The notes under the pieces: generated by a model | The model's input: the letters and a program-made list of their open reading frames with translations, nothing else | Told to the model about the DNA's origin: nothing | The model's database searches: none | Made by a program: the position numbers and the translations under genes | Part shown: positions 17,507 to 25,868 of the stretch, in pieces | Position numbering within the stretch: the stretch's first letter is position 1 | Layout: each line of letters begins with the position of its first letter | Assembly (NCBI RefSeq): GCF_003367375.1 | Contig: NZ_CP031416.1 | Span: forward strand, 2,053,501-2,117,500 | From: Gallaecimonas mangrovi | GTDB taxonomy: Bacteria > Pseudomonadota > Gammaproteobacteria > Enterobacterales > Gallaecimonadaceae | Direction of reading: 5' to 3' | DNA: 64,000 bases

Positions 17507-18670
17507 TTATATTCCTTTTCGAGCATCAATAAGGGCGTTACGCGGCGTTGTGTTTCTGTCGGTAAAAGCCCCCAAACGGACTTGATAGCCGGCTTCTTCT
17601 AAAAAGCAGACTCTATCGAGCAGCAACCAAAATTCTAAGGGCCAGCGATACCAGTGGCGCACCCAATCAAGGCGCGCTACAACCGCTTGACGCTGGCGGC
17701 CGGCATCAAGGTAGCGTTGCCAAGCAACTTTCGCTGGCAGGGTTAGCTGTTTCTGTGCGGCCGCCCACTGCGCAAACACACTAAAGTCGTTGGTTAACAG
17801 CGATTTGGGAATGTTGGGCACGCTCAGGTAAGCATCAGTTCCGGTTAGCTCTCTCTGCAAGCAGTCAAAAGCTAACCGGAACCATTGTTCGGTGTGGCGC
17901 AGCCGCTCTGCGCGCTGGCCGCCGGTAACCTGTTGTTGCAGTGGCAAGCGCAAATCAAAGGTGCTGAGCGCTAAGTCAAACCCTTGGCCTGCTTTTGACA
18001 GCGGCTGATATTGCGGGCTGCGAATAAGGTGGTAACAACAGGGCGAAATACTGATAGCTGGCGCCTTGTTCTTTACAGCCTGCTGTAAAAGCGTGCAGTG
18101 TAAATCGCCGCAAGCATGTAGCGCCATGGCATGGTGATTGGCTGTAATAAGGTGCTGACTTTTGTCAGCAAAGGCATCGGCGCATTCAAAGTGCTGACTA
18201 AAACCGCCCTTGGTAGCTAATGCCTGGCCTTGCTGGCAAAGCTCGGCTTGCCATTCAAGGGACGTTACTGGGTGGCCTTTTGATGCAAATACTCGGCCCA
18301 AGTGGCCTTTACCAGCGCACCACTCCAGTACCGGGTGTTCTACCGGCACCGCGGCCGAAAAGTCTTTTATTTGCTGCCATTTACGGCCAGCGATACCCAC
18401 CCCAAGACGCGAGTCGATATTGCACTGTTGGTGGTCGTAGGCCGGTAATGTCGGTGTTAGCCACGCAGGTAATCCAGGACGGTACTGCGCCACCAAAGCA
18501 CTGATTGCATCGCTGTCCATCGCCTCGAGTGTTTGCGGTTCAAGGTCCTGTAAAAAAGCCAATTCAGGCCACGGCCAATGCGCAGTGGCAAAGGGCACAA
18601 ATTGCCAGTCAGCCCGGTTGGCTGACAGCAATTCGGTTAAGGCTTTGAACGTATCAATATGGCGCTGCAT
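17507..18670 (-). CDS. SAM-dependent methyltransferase (Methyltransf_32/METTL25-like)
   Basis: The 387-residue protein has a SAM-binding Rossmann fold in its middle: VLEWCAGKGHLGRVFA (motif I, near residue 115), LHACGDLHCTLL (near 183) and SPCCYHLI. The Cys-rich CGDLH plus PCCYH combination is typical of the Methyltransf_32 family, which includes eukaryotic METTL25 and RRNAD1-like proteins; bacterial members are uncharacterised. The N-terminal 100 and C-terminal 120 residues are additional helical parts. It begins 33 bases after the end of the eleven-gene photolyase operon and may belong to the same transcript. Confidence 0.8.
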   Translation of the reverse strand: MQRHIDTFKALTELLSANRADWQFVPFATAHWPWPELAFLQDLEPQTLEAMDSDAISALVAQYRPGLPAWLTPTLPAYDHQQCNIDSRLGVGIAGRKWQQIKDFSAAVPVEHPVLEWCAGKGHLGRVFASKGHPVTSLEWQAELCQQGQALATKGGFSQHFECADAFADKSQHLITANHHAMALHACGDLHCTLLQQAVKNKAPAISISPCCYHLIRSPQYQPLSKAGQGFDLALSTFDLRLPLQQQVTGGQRAERLRHTEQWFRLAFDCLQRELTGTDAYLSVPNIPKSLLTNDFSVFAQWAAAQKQLTLPAKVAWQRYLDAGRQRQAVVARLDWVRHWYRWPLEFWLLLDRVCFLEEAGYQVRLGAFTDRNTTPRNALIDARKGI

Positions 18671-18703
18671 GGCGGCGCATTATACGTAATGGCCGCCGGT
18701 TTT

Positions 18704-19222
18704 TTACTGCTTTTCAAAAAACAGCGTGACTTCACCCACCGGCAAGCCGAATTTATGCATGGTAGTACGGTTCATCAGATGCTTGGCGTCCAGTTGATAC
18801 ATCCAATCATCCATACCGACATTCATGGTGGAGCCGTCATCAAGGGTCAGTTTTAAGGTGTAGGACCATTGAAACGCCAGGCCAACGGCTTTGCCTTTGG
18901 CGGTGCCGATAACATCGCCCGCCGTGCCTTGGTAATGGCCATCAGGGAGCTTTTTTAGGGTCCAGACTCGGCGCTGTTTGCTGCCATCACTATAAGTAAA
19001 GTCCTCGTCCAAGGTACCGGTATCGCCTTGCCAGTGGCCTTCAACCACCACCGTAAAACGTTTAATGACCTTGTTGTGATAGTCCTGAAACATACCGTGG
19101 GCTATCACCTTGCCATTAAAAAACTGCTCTAATTTCAGTTGTGGTTGGCTACCTTGGTAATCCTCTACGCCCGCGGCGCAGCCACCTAGCATCAGGCAAA
19201 ATACCAACATTAAGGTACGCAT
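18704..19222 (-). CDS. DUF3833 lipoprotein
   Basis: This 172-residue lipoprotein has signal MRTLMLVFCLMLGG and lipobox LGGC (Cys15). The mature part is the DUF3833 domain: LEQFFNGKVIAHGMFQDY, FTVVVEGHWQGDTGTLDEDF and DDWMYQLDAKHLMNRTTM. Family members sit next to Cfa-type methyltransferases and photolyases in many gammaproteobacteria; the function is unknown. The beta-rich sequence and lipid-facing context suggest lipid binding or handling, which is inference. The ATG overlaps the upstream stop by one base. Last gene of the overlapping operon. Confidence 0.88.
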   Translation of the reverse strand: MRTLMLVFCLMLGGCAAGVEDYQGSQPQLKLEQFFNGKVIAHGMFQDYHNKVIKRFTVVVEGHWQGDTGTLDEDFTYSDGSKQRRVWTLKKLPDGHYQGTAGDVIGTAKGKAVGLAFQWSYTLKLTLDDGSTMNVGMDDWMYQLDAKHLMNRTTMHKFGLPVGEVTLFFEKQ

Positions 19223-19668
19223 TATTCCTCCTTGCCCAGCAATTTTTGCCGAAGCGCTGGTGCCCGGGTTTTATCGGATAACCAGATAGCCAAAAAGGCA
19301 GGGCCAAATTGCGGATCGGTGTTGGTGGCCAAAAGCTGGCCGTTTAACAAAAAGCGGGTTTGCTTGGGGCTGACATCCATTCGTAAGACATCGCCCTTTT
19401 TAACGTTTGGACAATAGCGCTTAAACCAGTCAACCCAGGGTTGTTGGTAAAGACCGAGGTGGCGCCACTCTTTGCCGGTTTGCTCGACAATGTCCTGGGC
19501 ATCAATGTTGCGAAGATAGGTCAGCGATAGCGCTTGAGAGCTACCGTCGGTGAAATAGCGGGCGTCGTAGATATCCCAAAAAAGATATTCAAAGCGCCCC
19601 TCGCCTTTTAGCTGCCATTGGCCAACGGCAGGTAGTGCAATGAGTAACAGCACCCAGAGCTTTTTCAT
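19222..19668 (-). CDS. Exported chalcone-isomerase-like protein
   Basis: The 148-residue precursor has a signal peptide KKLWVLLLIALPAVG and a mature domain matching the chalcone-isomerase-like family (Chalcone_3): GEGRFEYLFWDIYDARYF, LSLTYLRNIDAQDIVEQT, FGPAFLAIWLSD and ending RQKLLGKEE. Bacterial members are not known to isomerise chalcones; related folds bind fatty acids. A longer frame exists upstream but ATG 19668 has AGGAG at a 7-base distance and gives a clean signal peptide. It overlaps the upstream DUF2878 gene by four bases and the downstream DUF3833 gene by one. Confidence 0.85.
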   Translation of the reverse strand: MKKLWVLLLIALPAVGQWQLKGEGRFEYLFWDIYDARYFTDGSSQALSLTYLRNIDAQDIVEQTGKEWRHLGLYQQPWVDWFKRYCPNVKKGDVLRMDVSPKQTRFLLNGQLLATNTDPQFGPAFLAIWLSDKTRAPALRQKLLGKEE

Positions 19669-20144
19669 GCCAGGCTCCTTAGCGCTTGGCGCATTAAAAA
19701 CGGCCACAGCAATGCCCAAACAGCGGCGAGTGTCAGCAGGCTTAGCCAAAGCGGCCAACCAAACTGCGCCGCCCCCAGCCGTACGCCAGCCCAATAAGCA
19801 AGGGGCCCGCCAATGGCGCCAAAAACAGCGTTAAGCCACAGCCGGCCTTTGAGCCAAGCCAAACTGTGGTTTGGCAACATGGCAAGGGCTGCCCACAGCG
19901 CCACCAGCCAGAGCGGAATAAATAGCGGCCCGACGGCAAACTCAAAGAGCCCCAAAAGACCTAGACTGCCGTCTACCACTACCCCGGCAGCCATAAACAG
20001 CAACATTAGCTTGCCATCAGCTTTTTTCAGCGGCGTTAAATACAGGTGCAGGGCCAATAGCGCCAGCACTGGCCAGGGGCTTTGTAAAACAACCGCTGCC
20101 AACCAGGCCAGCTGGTAAAAAACCAGATTTAGCAGCCAATGCAC
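19665..20144 (-). CDS. DUF2878 membrane protein
   Basis: The 159-residue protein has five or six hydrophobic segments and matches the DUF2878 pattern: NLVFYQLAWLAAV at the start, GVVVDGSLGLLGLF in the second quarter, and FIPLWLVALWAAL. Function is unknown. The family recurs beside Cfa-type methyltransferases and DUF1365 genes. It overlaps the end of the cfa-like gene by 16 bases, a strong sign of translational coupling. Confidence 0.85.
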   Translation of the reverse strand: MHWLLNLVFYQLAWLAAVVLQSPWPVLALLALHLYLTPLKKADGKLMLLFMAAGVVVDGSLGLLGLFEFAVGPLFIPLWLVALWAALAMLPNHSLAWLKGRLWLNAVFGAIGGPLAYWAGVRLGAAQFGWPLWLSLLTLAAVWALLWPFLMRQALRSLA

Positions 20145-21382
20145 TGGCGGTTACCGGGCCGGGTAGCAACCAGATGCACCACCGAAATGGCCCGCTCCCA
20201 AAATCCGCCTTCGCAATAGCAAAGGTAGTAATCCCATAACCGTTTAAAGCGGTCGTCAAAACCGTGGCGGCGCAGCTCGTCAAAAGCGCCATGAAAACGT
20301 TCACGCCACTGGCAAAGGGTACGGGCATAGTCAAAGCCGAAGTCGTGCAGGTCACGCACCACAAAGTCGGTGTGCTTGGCCATTAACCCCAGCATGCGGC
20401 TGTTAGAGGGCAAGCAGCCCCCGGGGAAGATGTAACGCTGAATAAAATCAACCGACCGGGCATAGCTGTCGTAGCGTTGATCGCTAATGGTGATCGCTTG
20501 GATAAGCATCACCCCATTGGGTTTGAGTAACGATTGGCACTTTTTGAAAAAGCCCGGCAGGTATTTATGCCCTACCGCTTCAATCATCTCGATGCTCACC
20601 AGTTTGTCGAACTGGCCGCCAAGGTCCCGGTAGTCATCTTTTAACAGCACAATGCTGTCACTAAGGCCTGCCCTTGCCACCCGTTCAAAGGCCTCTTGAT
20701 ACTGCGCATCGGAGATGGTGGTGGTGGTAACATGGCAGCCATAATGCTTGGCCGCATGAATGGCAAGCCCGCCCCAGCCGGTACCAATCTCCAACACTTT
20801 ATCGCCGGGTTTTAAATCAAGCTTTTTACAGATCTGTTCTAAGCGGTAGTGCTGAGCATCTTCCAAGGTGGCATCGGGATGCGGATAGATAGCCGCGGAA
20901 TACATCAGGCTGTCATCCAAGAAACTTTTATAAAGGGTATTGCCCAGGTCGTAGTGCGCCAAAATGTTCTTTTTAGAACCGCTGCGACTATTACGATTGG
21001 CAAGATGTTTAATGCGCTGCACGGGCCATGTCAGCCAAGCAAGGCGCCGTTCCAGTTGGTCGAGCAGCGGCAGGTTTAGCACCATAATACGCACTAAAGC
21101 CGTTAAATCATCGCAGTGCCAGTGCCCTTCAATATAGGACTCGGCAGCACCAATACTTCCCCCAAACAGGGCTCGCGAATAGAACTGGCCATCGGTAATT
21201 TTAAGGGTGGCTGACGGCAGAGCGTTTCCGAACACAAACTGGCCTTCAACATCTTCAATGACTAGCCGCCCTTGTTGCAGATGGCTAAATAAACCGAACA
21301 TGGTTCTGCGCGCCAGACGCTGAGCAAAAGTCAGGCTGTAGGTAAAAACGCGCCGCTGTGATTGGCTTACCGGTTCCGTCAT
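20129..21382 (-). CDS. Cfa/UfaM-type fatty-acid methyltransferase
   Basis: This 417-residue enzyme of the cyclopropane-fatty-acid-synthase family transfers a methyl group from SAM to the double bond of a phospholipid acyl chain. The SAM site is VLEIGTGWGGLAIHAA; further hallmarks are NILAHYDLGNTLYKSFLDDSLMYSAAIY, LVSIEMIEAVGHKYLPGFF and IFPGGCLPS. The N-terminal 120 residues form the usual lipid-binding part. Given the flavin oxidase and DUF1365 partners, it may make methylated or furan-precursor fatty acids (UfaM-like) rather than cyclopropane rings; this is inference from the neighbourhood. The start overlaps the DUF1365 stop by four bases (ATGA). Confidence 0.92.
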   Translation of the reverse strand: MTEPVSQSQRRVFTYSLTFAQRLARRTMFGLFSHLQQGRLVIEDVEGQFVFGNALPSATLKITDGQFYSRALFGGSIGAAESYIEGHWHCDDLTALVRIMVLNLPLLDQLERRLAWLTWPVQRIKHLANRNSRSGSKKNILAHYDLGNTLYKSFLDDSLMYSAAIYPHPDATLEDAQHYRLEQICKKLDLKPGDKVLEIGTGWGGLAIHAAKHYGCHVTTTTISDAQYQEAFERVARAGLSDSIVLLKDDYRDLGGQFDKLVSIEMIEAVGHKYLPGFFKKCQSLLKPNGVMLIQAITISDQRYDSYARSVDFIQRYIFPGGCLPSNSRMLGLMAKHTDFVVRDLHDFGFDYARTLCQWRERFHGAFDELRRHGFDDRFKRLWDYYLCYCEGGFWERAISVVHLVATRPGNRQCIGC

Positions 21383-22107
21383 TTTGAGTCCTTGGAGTAG
21401 CTGTAAAATTTCACGCCTTTAAGGGCTAATTTCAGTGCCTGCCAGTAAATGCCCAGTACCACTGTTGCTGTCATAACCGGCTTTGCCAGCAGTTGCCGGC
21501 GCACCGTTTTGCGCTCCAGAGCCTTTCGCTCAAGCGCAAGGGTTGCATCAAATACGTGCCCGCGGCCGTCATGGTTTTCTAAATGCACTAAAAGTTGTTT
21601 GCCAGGTGCAATGAGTCGCCACCGATACTGCTGTTCGATAGGGTTAAACGGGGACACATGAAAGTTTTTCTGATGAGCAGCCACCTCACCGTCTACCACG
21701 TTAAAGCAGTAACAGTGCCGCTCGTTCCAGGGCGTGTTAGAAACCTCGGCCAAGAAATGGGTCCAATTGCCCGCCTCATCAAAACCGTAGTAAAAGTTCA
21801 CCGGACTAAAATAAAGGCCCAGAGTGCGAAGATTTAAAAGACCAAATACCTTGCCGGAAGGTGCCGTTCCTAACTGTTCTCGCCACTGTCTTCGCGCGCT
21901 GGCAGACAGTGATTCACGGCTGTCCCCCAGATAGTCAGGGCGATAAAAGCGGGCCAAGGCGAAACGCGTGCTCGAAAACCACCGCCCCTGGTCGGCAGGC
22001 ATTTCATCTAAGTCCAAATACCACATAAAAAACGGATAACTAAAGCGGTGGCTTTTGGGTAAGTGACGCCGATGCCTGACGTGCCCCACGTAAAGCGCGC
22101 TGGTCAT
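21379..22107 (-). CDS. DUF1365 protein
   Basis: This 242-residue DUF1365 protein has the family block SALYVGHVRHRRHLPKSHRF at its start, FSPVNFYYGFD, EVSNTPWNERHCY and FHVSPFNP. The family is repeatedly linked to Cfa-type methyltransferases and flavin amine oxidases; in Rhodobacter the corresponding set takes part in making furan fatty acids. The chemistry of DUF1365 itself is unproven. An eight-codon extension is possible, but the ATG at 22107 overlaps the stop of the upstream gene as ATGA, the pattern used throughout this operon. Confidence 0.9.
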   Translation of the reverse strand: MTSALYVGHVRHRRHLPKSHRFSYPFFMWYLDLDEMPADQGRWFSSTRFALARFYRPDYLGDSRESLSASARRQWREQLGTAPSGKVFGLLNLRTLGLYFSPVNFYYGFDEAGNWTHFLAEVSNTPWNERHCYCFNVVDGEVAAHQKNFHVSPFNPIEQQYRWRLIAPGKQLLVHLENHDGRGHVFDATLALERKALERKTVRRQLLAKPVMTATVVLGIYWQALKLALKGVKFYSYSKDSK

Positions 22108-23336
22108 GGTGTAACACCCAGCGCATCGCAAACTCGAAGCGCACTTTTAACGCCGTCTTCATGAAAGCCGCTAAACCAGTAGGCCCCGCAGTAATGGATG
22201 CCATCAACACCGGAGATTTTTTGCCATTTTTCTTGCGCACCAATGGCAGCCAAAGTGTAAACCGGGTGTGCATATTGATAACGACCCAACACCGTATCAG
22301 CCGCGACTTCATCATTTAAGGTCACCAAATAGTGCTGCTTTTTATTAAGCCGCTGCAGAATGTTCATGTTGTAGGTCACCACCGCTTTATCGCGGCTGCG
22401 GCCCATTCGGTAATTCCAACTGGCCCACGCCGCCTGACGTTTCGGCAGATGGCCGATATCGCAGTGCAACAGCACGCTGTTTTCGCTGTAGCCAAGCTGG
22501 CCCAACACCTGCTGTTCTAATGCCGTTGGCGAGGCCAGCATTTTTAACGCCTGGTCGGAGTGACAAGCCAGTACCACTTCATCAAATACCCAGTCTTGGC
22601 CGTCACTAATCAGCCTGACTTTGCCTTCAAAACGCTCGATTCGGTGAATGGGGGTATTTAAGTGAATGCGCTCTTTAAAAGGCGCGACTAAGGGGGCGAT
22701 ATACTGGCTTGAACCCCCTGCAATGGTGAACCACTGCGGACGGTTAGCGACATCAAGCAACCCATGGTTTTCAAAGAATTGGGCGAAAAACTGCAGCGGG
22801 AAGCCGCGCATGTCATCAAGCCCCATCGACCAAATAGCAGCGCCCATCGGTAATAAGTAATTTTCGATAAAAAGCGGCCCATAGCCGCCCTTTTCCAAAA
22901 AGGTGCCAAGGGTTTGGGCGCTGGGGTTATTGATCTCCTGCTTGGCAGCCTTATTAAAACGCAGAATGTCACGAATGAGCCGCCAAAACGCCGGCCGCAA
23001 CAGGTTACGCTTTTGGGCAAACAAGGTAGCGAGGCTATGGCCGTTGTATTCGAGGTTGGCTTTATCGTTACGTACCGAAAAACTCATCTCAGTTTCTTGG
23101 TAAGGCACCTTCAGTTCGGCTAACAAACGCTGGAAATTGGGGTAAGTTCGGTCGTTAAACACAATAAACCCAGTATCAATAGCGCTTTTTTCCCCAGCGT
23201 GTTCGATATCCACGGTGTGAGTGTGGCCACCCAAGTAGTCAGCCGCTTCAAAAAGCGTGACTTCATAGTGGCGAGATAAGTAATAAGCGCTACACATGCC
23301 GGCAATGCCGGAACCAACAACGGCAATACGTTTCAT
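22104..23336 (-). CDS. FAD-dependent amine-oxidase-like desaturase/oxidoreductase
   Basis: This 410-residue flavoprotein has the N-terminal FAD-binding signature RIAVVGSGIAGMCSAYYLS and the following acidic residue in FEAADYLGGHTHT; the C-terminal FAD contact is DGIHYCGAYWFSGFHEDG. It belongs to the NAD(P)-binding/amine oxidase group that accompanies Cfa-like enzymes. In Rhodobacter a homologue desaturates the methylated acyl chain (UfaD-like); that role is transferred here by context only. The start overlaps the SDR stop by four bases and its stop overlaps DUF1365. Confidence 0.88.
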   Translation of the reverse strand: MKRIAVVGSGIAGMCSAYYLSRHYEVTLFEAADYLGGHTHTVDIEHAGEKSAIDTGFIVFNDRTYPNFQRLLAELKVPYQETEMSFSVRNDKANLEYNGHSLATLFAQKRNLLRPAFWRLIRDILRFNKAAKQEINNPSAQTLGTFLEKGGYGPLFIENYLLPMGAAIWSMGLDDMRGFPLQFFAQFFENHGLLDVANRPQWFTIAGGSSQYIAPLVAPFKERIHLNTPIHRIERFEGKVRLISDGQDWVFDEVVLACHSDQALKMLASPTALEQQVLGQLGYSENSVLLHCDIGHLPKRQAAWASWNYRMGRSRDKAVVTYNMNILQRLNKKQHYLVTLNDEVAADTVLGRYQYAHPVYTLAAIGAQEKWQKISGVDGIHYCGAYWFSGFHEDGVKSALRVCDALGVTP

Positions 23337-24052
23337 GATTTGCTGATCCTTTTGGCAAGCAGCCGCCAGCAGTGCTGAGGCAATAGCCCCAGCACTTTTA
23401 ATGGCCAGGTAAAAGGTTTGGGAAAGTGAATGTGCCGCTGCCCTTTTTCAATGCCGCGGCGGATGGCCACTGAAGCCGCTTGAACACTGACTTGCATCGG
23501 CATGGGGAAGTCGTTTTTATCGGTCAGCGGCGTTTTGACAAACCCCGGAAAGACACTGGTTACCGCCACGCCAAAAGGCGCCAGGGTAATATCGAGGGTG
23601 TCAAGCAGATAACGGATAGCCGCTTTAGATGCCCCATAAGCTTCCGCCCGTGGCAGCGGTACGAAAGCCGCCGCAGAGGCCACACCAACCAACCTCGCGC
23701 CCTCGGTTTGCCTAAGGGCTGGTAACACCGCTTCAATGCAATGGGCCATGGATTCAACATTGGCCCTTAACACCCGGCTAAAGGCTGCCGAGTCAAACAC
23801 CGGCATGTCCAGGTATTCACAGGTACCAGCATTAAGAATGGCCAAATGCAGCCCACTTTGGCCCGACAGCGAGGCCAAGACGGCCTGACGGTCGGTTAAA
23901 TCGACGCTAATAGTGCGAATGCCATTGGCGGCCAGCTCGCTAAGCGCGTCAGGGTTGCGGCCAACAGCAATGATATCGTGGCCCTCGGCGGCATAATCGA
24001 GCGCCAGTTGTTTGCCAATACCCGAGGTGGCGCCGGTTATCAGTATCTTCAT
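23333..24052 (-). CDS. Short-chain dehydrogenase/reductase
   Basis: This 239-residue classical SDR has the cofactor loop TGATSGIGK, NAG at LNAGTCE, the catalytic Ser in GVASAAAF and the Tyr/Lys pair YGASK. The C-terminal part (PFTWPLKVLGLLPQHCWRLL) is amphipathic and basic, which could bind membranes, matching a lipid substrate. Homologues occur in the same place in Vibrio, Shewanella and Rhodobacter-type photolyase/Cfa clusters. The substrate is unknown. Overlap of one base with the NTF2-like gene and of four bases with the flavin oxidase gene. Confidence 0.9.
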   Translation of the reverse strand: MKILITGATSGIGKQLALDYAAEGHDIIAVGRNPDALSELAANGIRTISVDLTDRQAVLASLSGQSGLHLAILNAGTCEYLDMPVFDSAAFSRVLRANVESMAHCIEAVLPALRQTEGARLVGVASAAAFVPLPRAEAYGASKAAIRYLLDTLDITLAPFGVAVTSVFPGFVKTPLTDKNDFPMPMQVSVQAASVAIRRGIEKGQRHIHFPKPFTWPLKVLGLLPQHCWRLLAKRISKS

Positions 24053-24480
24053 TACCCTAGCCTCCTTTTAACGAAACGCACCAAGCCGCCAATAACAGGC
24101 AAACGCTCGTAAAGCATGGCGCCAAGGTCAAAATAGTCGCGGTGGTGAGTCACCTGCCCTTGGCTGTTAAAAACCAAATGGCTGGCGCCTTCGAAGCTGT
24201 ATTTTTCGCCGCGATTAAGGCGAGGATGGCGTAATTCCAGAGTCCATTGCACCCAGGCCTGAACCCCTTGTATTTGGGTACTTTGATAAACAAAAGTCAC
24301 CGCATCGACGTTGTCGTATAGCTGCTCAAAGTAATGAGTAAGCGCCGCGCGCCCGGCAATTTTTTGCGCCGGATCTTCAAACGCCACGTCATGGCTGTAC
24401 ATTTTTTCCAGCAGGTGCAGATTGCGCCGGTTAAGCTGCTGATAGTGGCTTAAAAACTGATACAGTGCCGCCTGCATCAT
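24052..24480 (-). CDS. NTF2/SnoaL-like protein
   Basis: The 142-residue single-domain protein has the nuclear transport factor 2 fold pattern: an N-terminal helix pair (FLSHYQQLNRRNLHLLEKMYSHDVAFEDP is split between helix and first strand), then strands with AGRAALTHYFEQLYDN, ATQ-like STQIQGVQAWVQWTLEL and SFEGASHLVFNSQGQVTHHRDYFD. Such proteins are ketosteroid-isomerase-like enzymes or binding proteins. It lies between photolyase and SDR with 4-base and 1-base overlaps, so it belongs to the light/lipid operon. No specific role can be assigned. Confidence 0.82.
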   Translation of the reverse strand: MMQAALYQFLSHYQQLNRRNLHLLEKMYSHDVAFEDPAQKIAGRAALTHYFEQLYDNVDAVTFVYQSTQIQGVQAWVQWTLELRHPRLNRGEKYSFEGASHLVFNSQGQVTHHRDYFDLGAMLYERLPVIGGLVRFVKRRLG

Positions 24481-25868
24481 GCCTCCTTAACCGCTTTAAA
24501 CATGGCCAGGGTTTTTAGCCGCGCTTCCTTGTGTACCACTATCGGCGCCGGATAAGCGTCAGTGGCGCGCACACCACTTGGGTCAAAAATGGCGCTGTCA
24601 CTCAGCGGCGCAAGTTCTGGGATCAAGTTACGGATAAAGCGGCCCTTGGGATCAAAGCGTTTGGCCTGTTCTGTGGGGTTAAAAATACGAAAATAAGGCG
24701 CGGCATCGGTGCCGGTGCTGGCTGCCCATTGCCAGCCACCGTTGTTAGCAGCAAAGTCGCCGTCGATAAGGTGGCGCATAAAAAAGGCTTCACCGCGCCG
24801 CCAATCGAGCTGTAAATCTTTAACGAGAAATGACGCCACTATCATCCGTAACCGGTTATGCATCCAGCCGGTCTCTAGCAGCTGACGCATGGCGGCATCG
24901 ACAATGGGATAACCAGTGCGCCCTTGGCACCAAGCGTTAAAAGCCGACTCATCCTGGCTCCAGGCAATGGCATCGGTTTCGGTTTGAAAAGCCTTCCCTT
25001 TGACCACCTGCGGAAAATGAAAGGCAACGTGCTGATAGAAATCACGCCAAACCAGCTCGCTAAACCAGGTTCCGGCACCGCTGGCGTCGGCCCAGACCTG
25101 GTCGCCATGTTCGTGCAGCAGTCGCCACAGGCACTGGCGCACCGAAATCAGGCCAATCGATAGCGCTGCCGACAGCTTGGAGGTCATGTCTAATTCGGGA
25201 AAGTCACGCTGACTTTTATAATCGGCCACCCTTTCAGTAACAAACTGGCGCATGGCGGCCAAAGCTTGCACTTCATCCCTTGGCCAGGGCGCTAACTGCT
25301 GGTCCCATTTGGCGTCTGAAAACACCGGCACCGGCGGGGCTGCTATCGCTTGGCCCTTTATTCTTGCTGACACCTCGGGAATGCCCGTCAGCAACTGGTT
25401 TTTTAGCTGCTTTTTAAAGGGGGTAAACACCCTATAGGGCTGCCCCTGGCCGGTAAGTACCGTGCCGGGCGCCGTCAATAGGCTGTCGTGATAAAAGTGG
25501 CAGGCAACATCAAGGGCGGCGCGCACGGCTTCATCGCGGGCAATTTCGTTAACTAAATACTCGTGGTTGGCATAAAGCGCCGTAACGGTGTTCTGGTGGC
25601 AATACTGAGCCAGGCACGCGGATACCCCAGCAAAATCCTCAACGGACAGCACATCAAGGGCGATACCTATTTTTGCCAACTGCAGCGCCAATGCTTCCAG
25701 CGCCTTGTTAATCAGCCGCACTTTCACCGGCGCCATGTGGTGACGCTGCCATTGCTCTGGCGTCACCACAAAGACGGCCCGCACCGGCATGCCGCTGGCA
25801 ACAGCCGCGCAAAGCGCTTTGTTATCGATGCTGCGAAGATCGTTTCGAAACCACATCAGTGCCGTCAT
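24477..25868 (-). CDS. phrB: Deoxyribodipyrimidine photolyase (CPD class I)
   Basis: This 463-residue photolyase uses blue light to split cyclobutane pyrimidine dimers. It has the N-terminal antenna domain (LMWFRNDLRSIDNKAL) and the C-terminal FAD domain with WRDFYQHVAFHFPQ, GRTGYPIVDAAMRQL, TGWMHNRLRMIVASFL and the strongly conserved region FAANNGGWQWAASTGTDA with YFRIFNP. Length fits E. coli PhrB (472). The ATG overlaps the stop of the MerR gene by four bases, so photolyase is made from the same message as its probable regulator. Confidence 0.96.
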   Translation of the reverse strand: MTALMWFRNDLRSIDNKALCAAVASGMPVRAVFVVTPEQWQRHHMAPVKVRLINKALEALALQLAKIGIALDVLSVEDFAGVSACLAQYCHQNTVTALYANHEYLVNEIARDEAVRAALDVACHFYHDSLLTAPGTVLTGQGQPYRVFTPFKKQLKNQLLTGIPEVSARIKGQAIAAPPVPVFSDAKWDQQLAPWPRDEVQALAAMRQFVTERVADYKSQRDFPELDMTSKLSAALSIGLISVRQCLWRLLHEHGDQVWADASGAGTWFSELVWRDFYQHVAFHFPQVVKGKAFQTETDAIAWSQDESAFNAWCQGRTGYPIVDAAMRQLLETGWMHNRLRMIVASFLVKDLQLDWRRGEAFFMRHLIDGDFAANNGGWQWAASTGTDAAPYFRIFNPTEQAKRFDPKGRFIRNLIPELAPLSDSAIFDPSGVRATDAYPAPIVVHKEARLKTLAMFKAVKEA

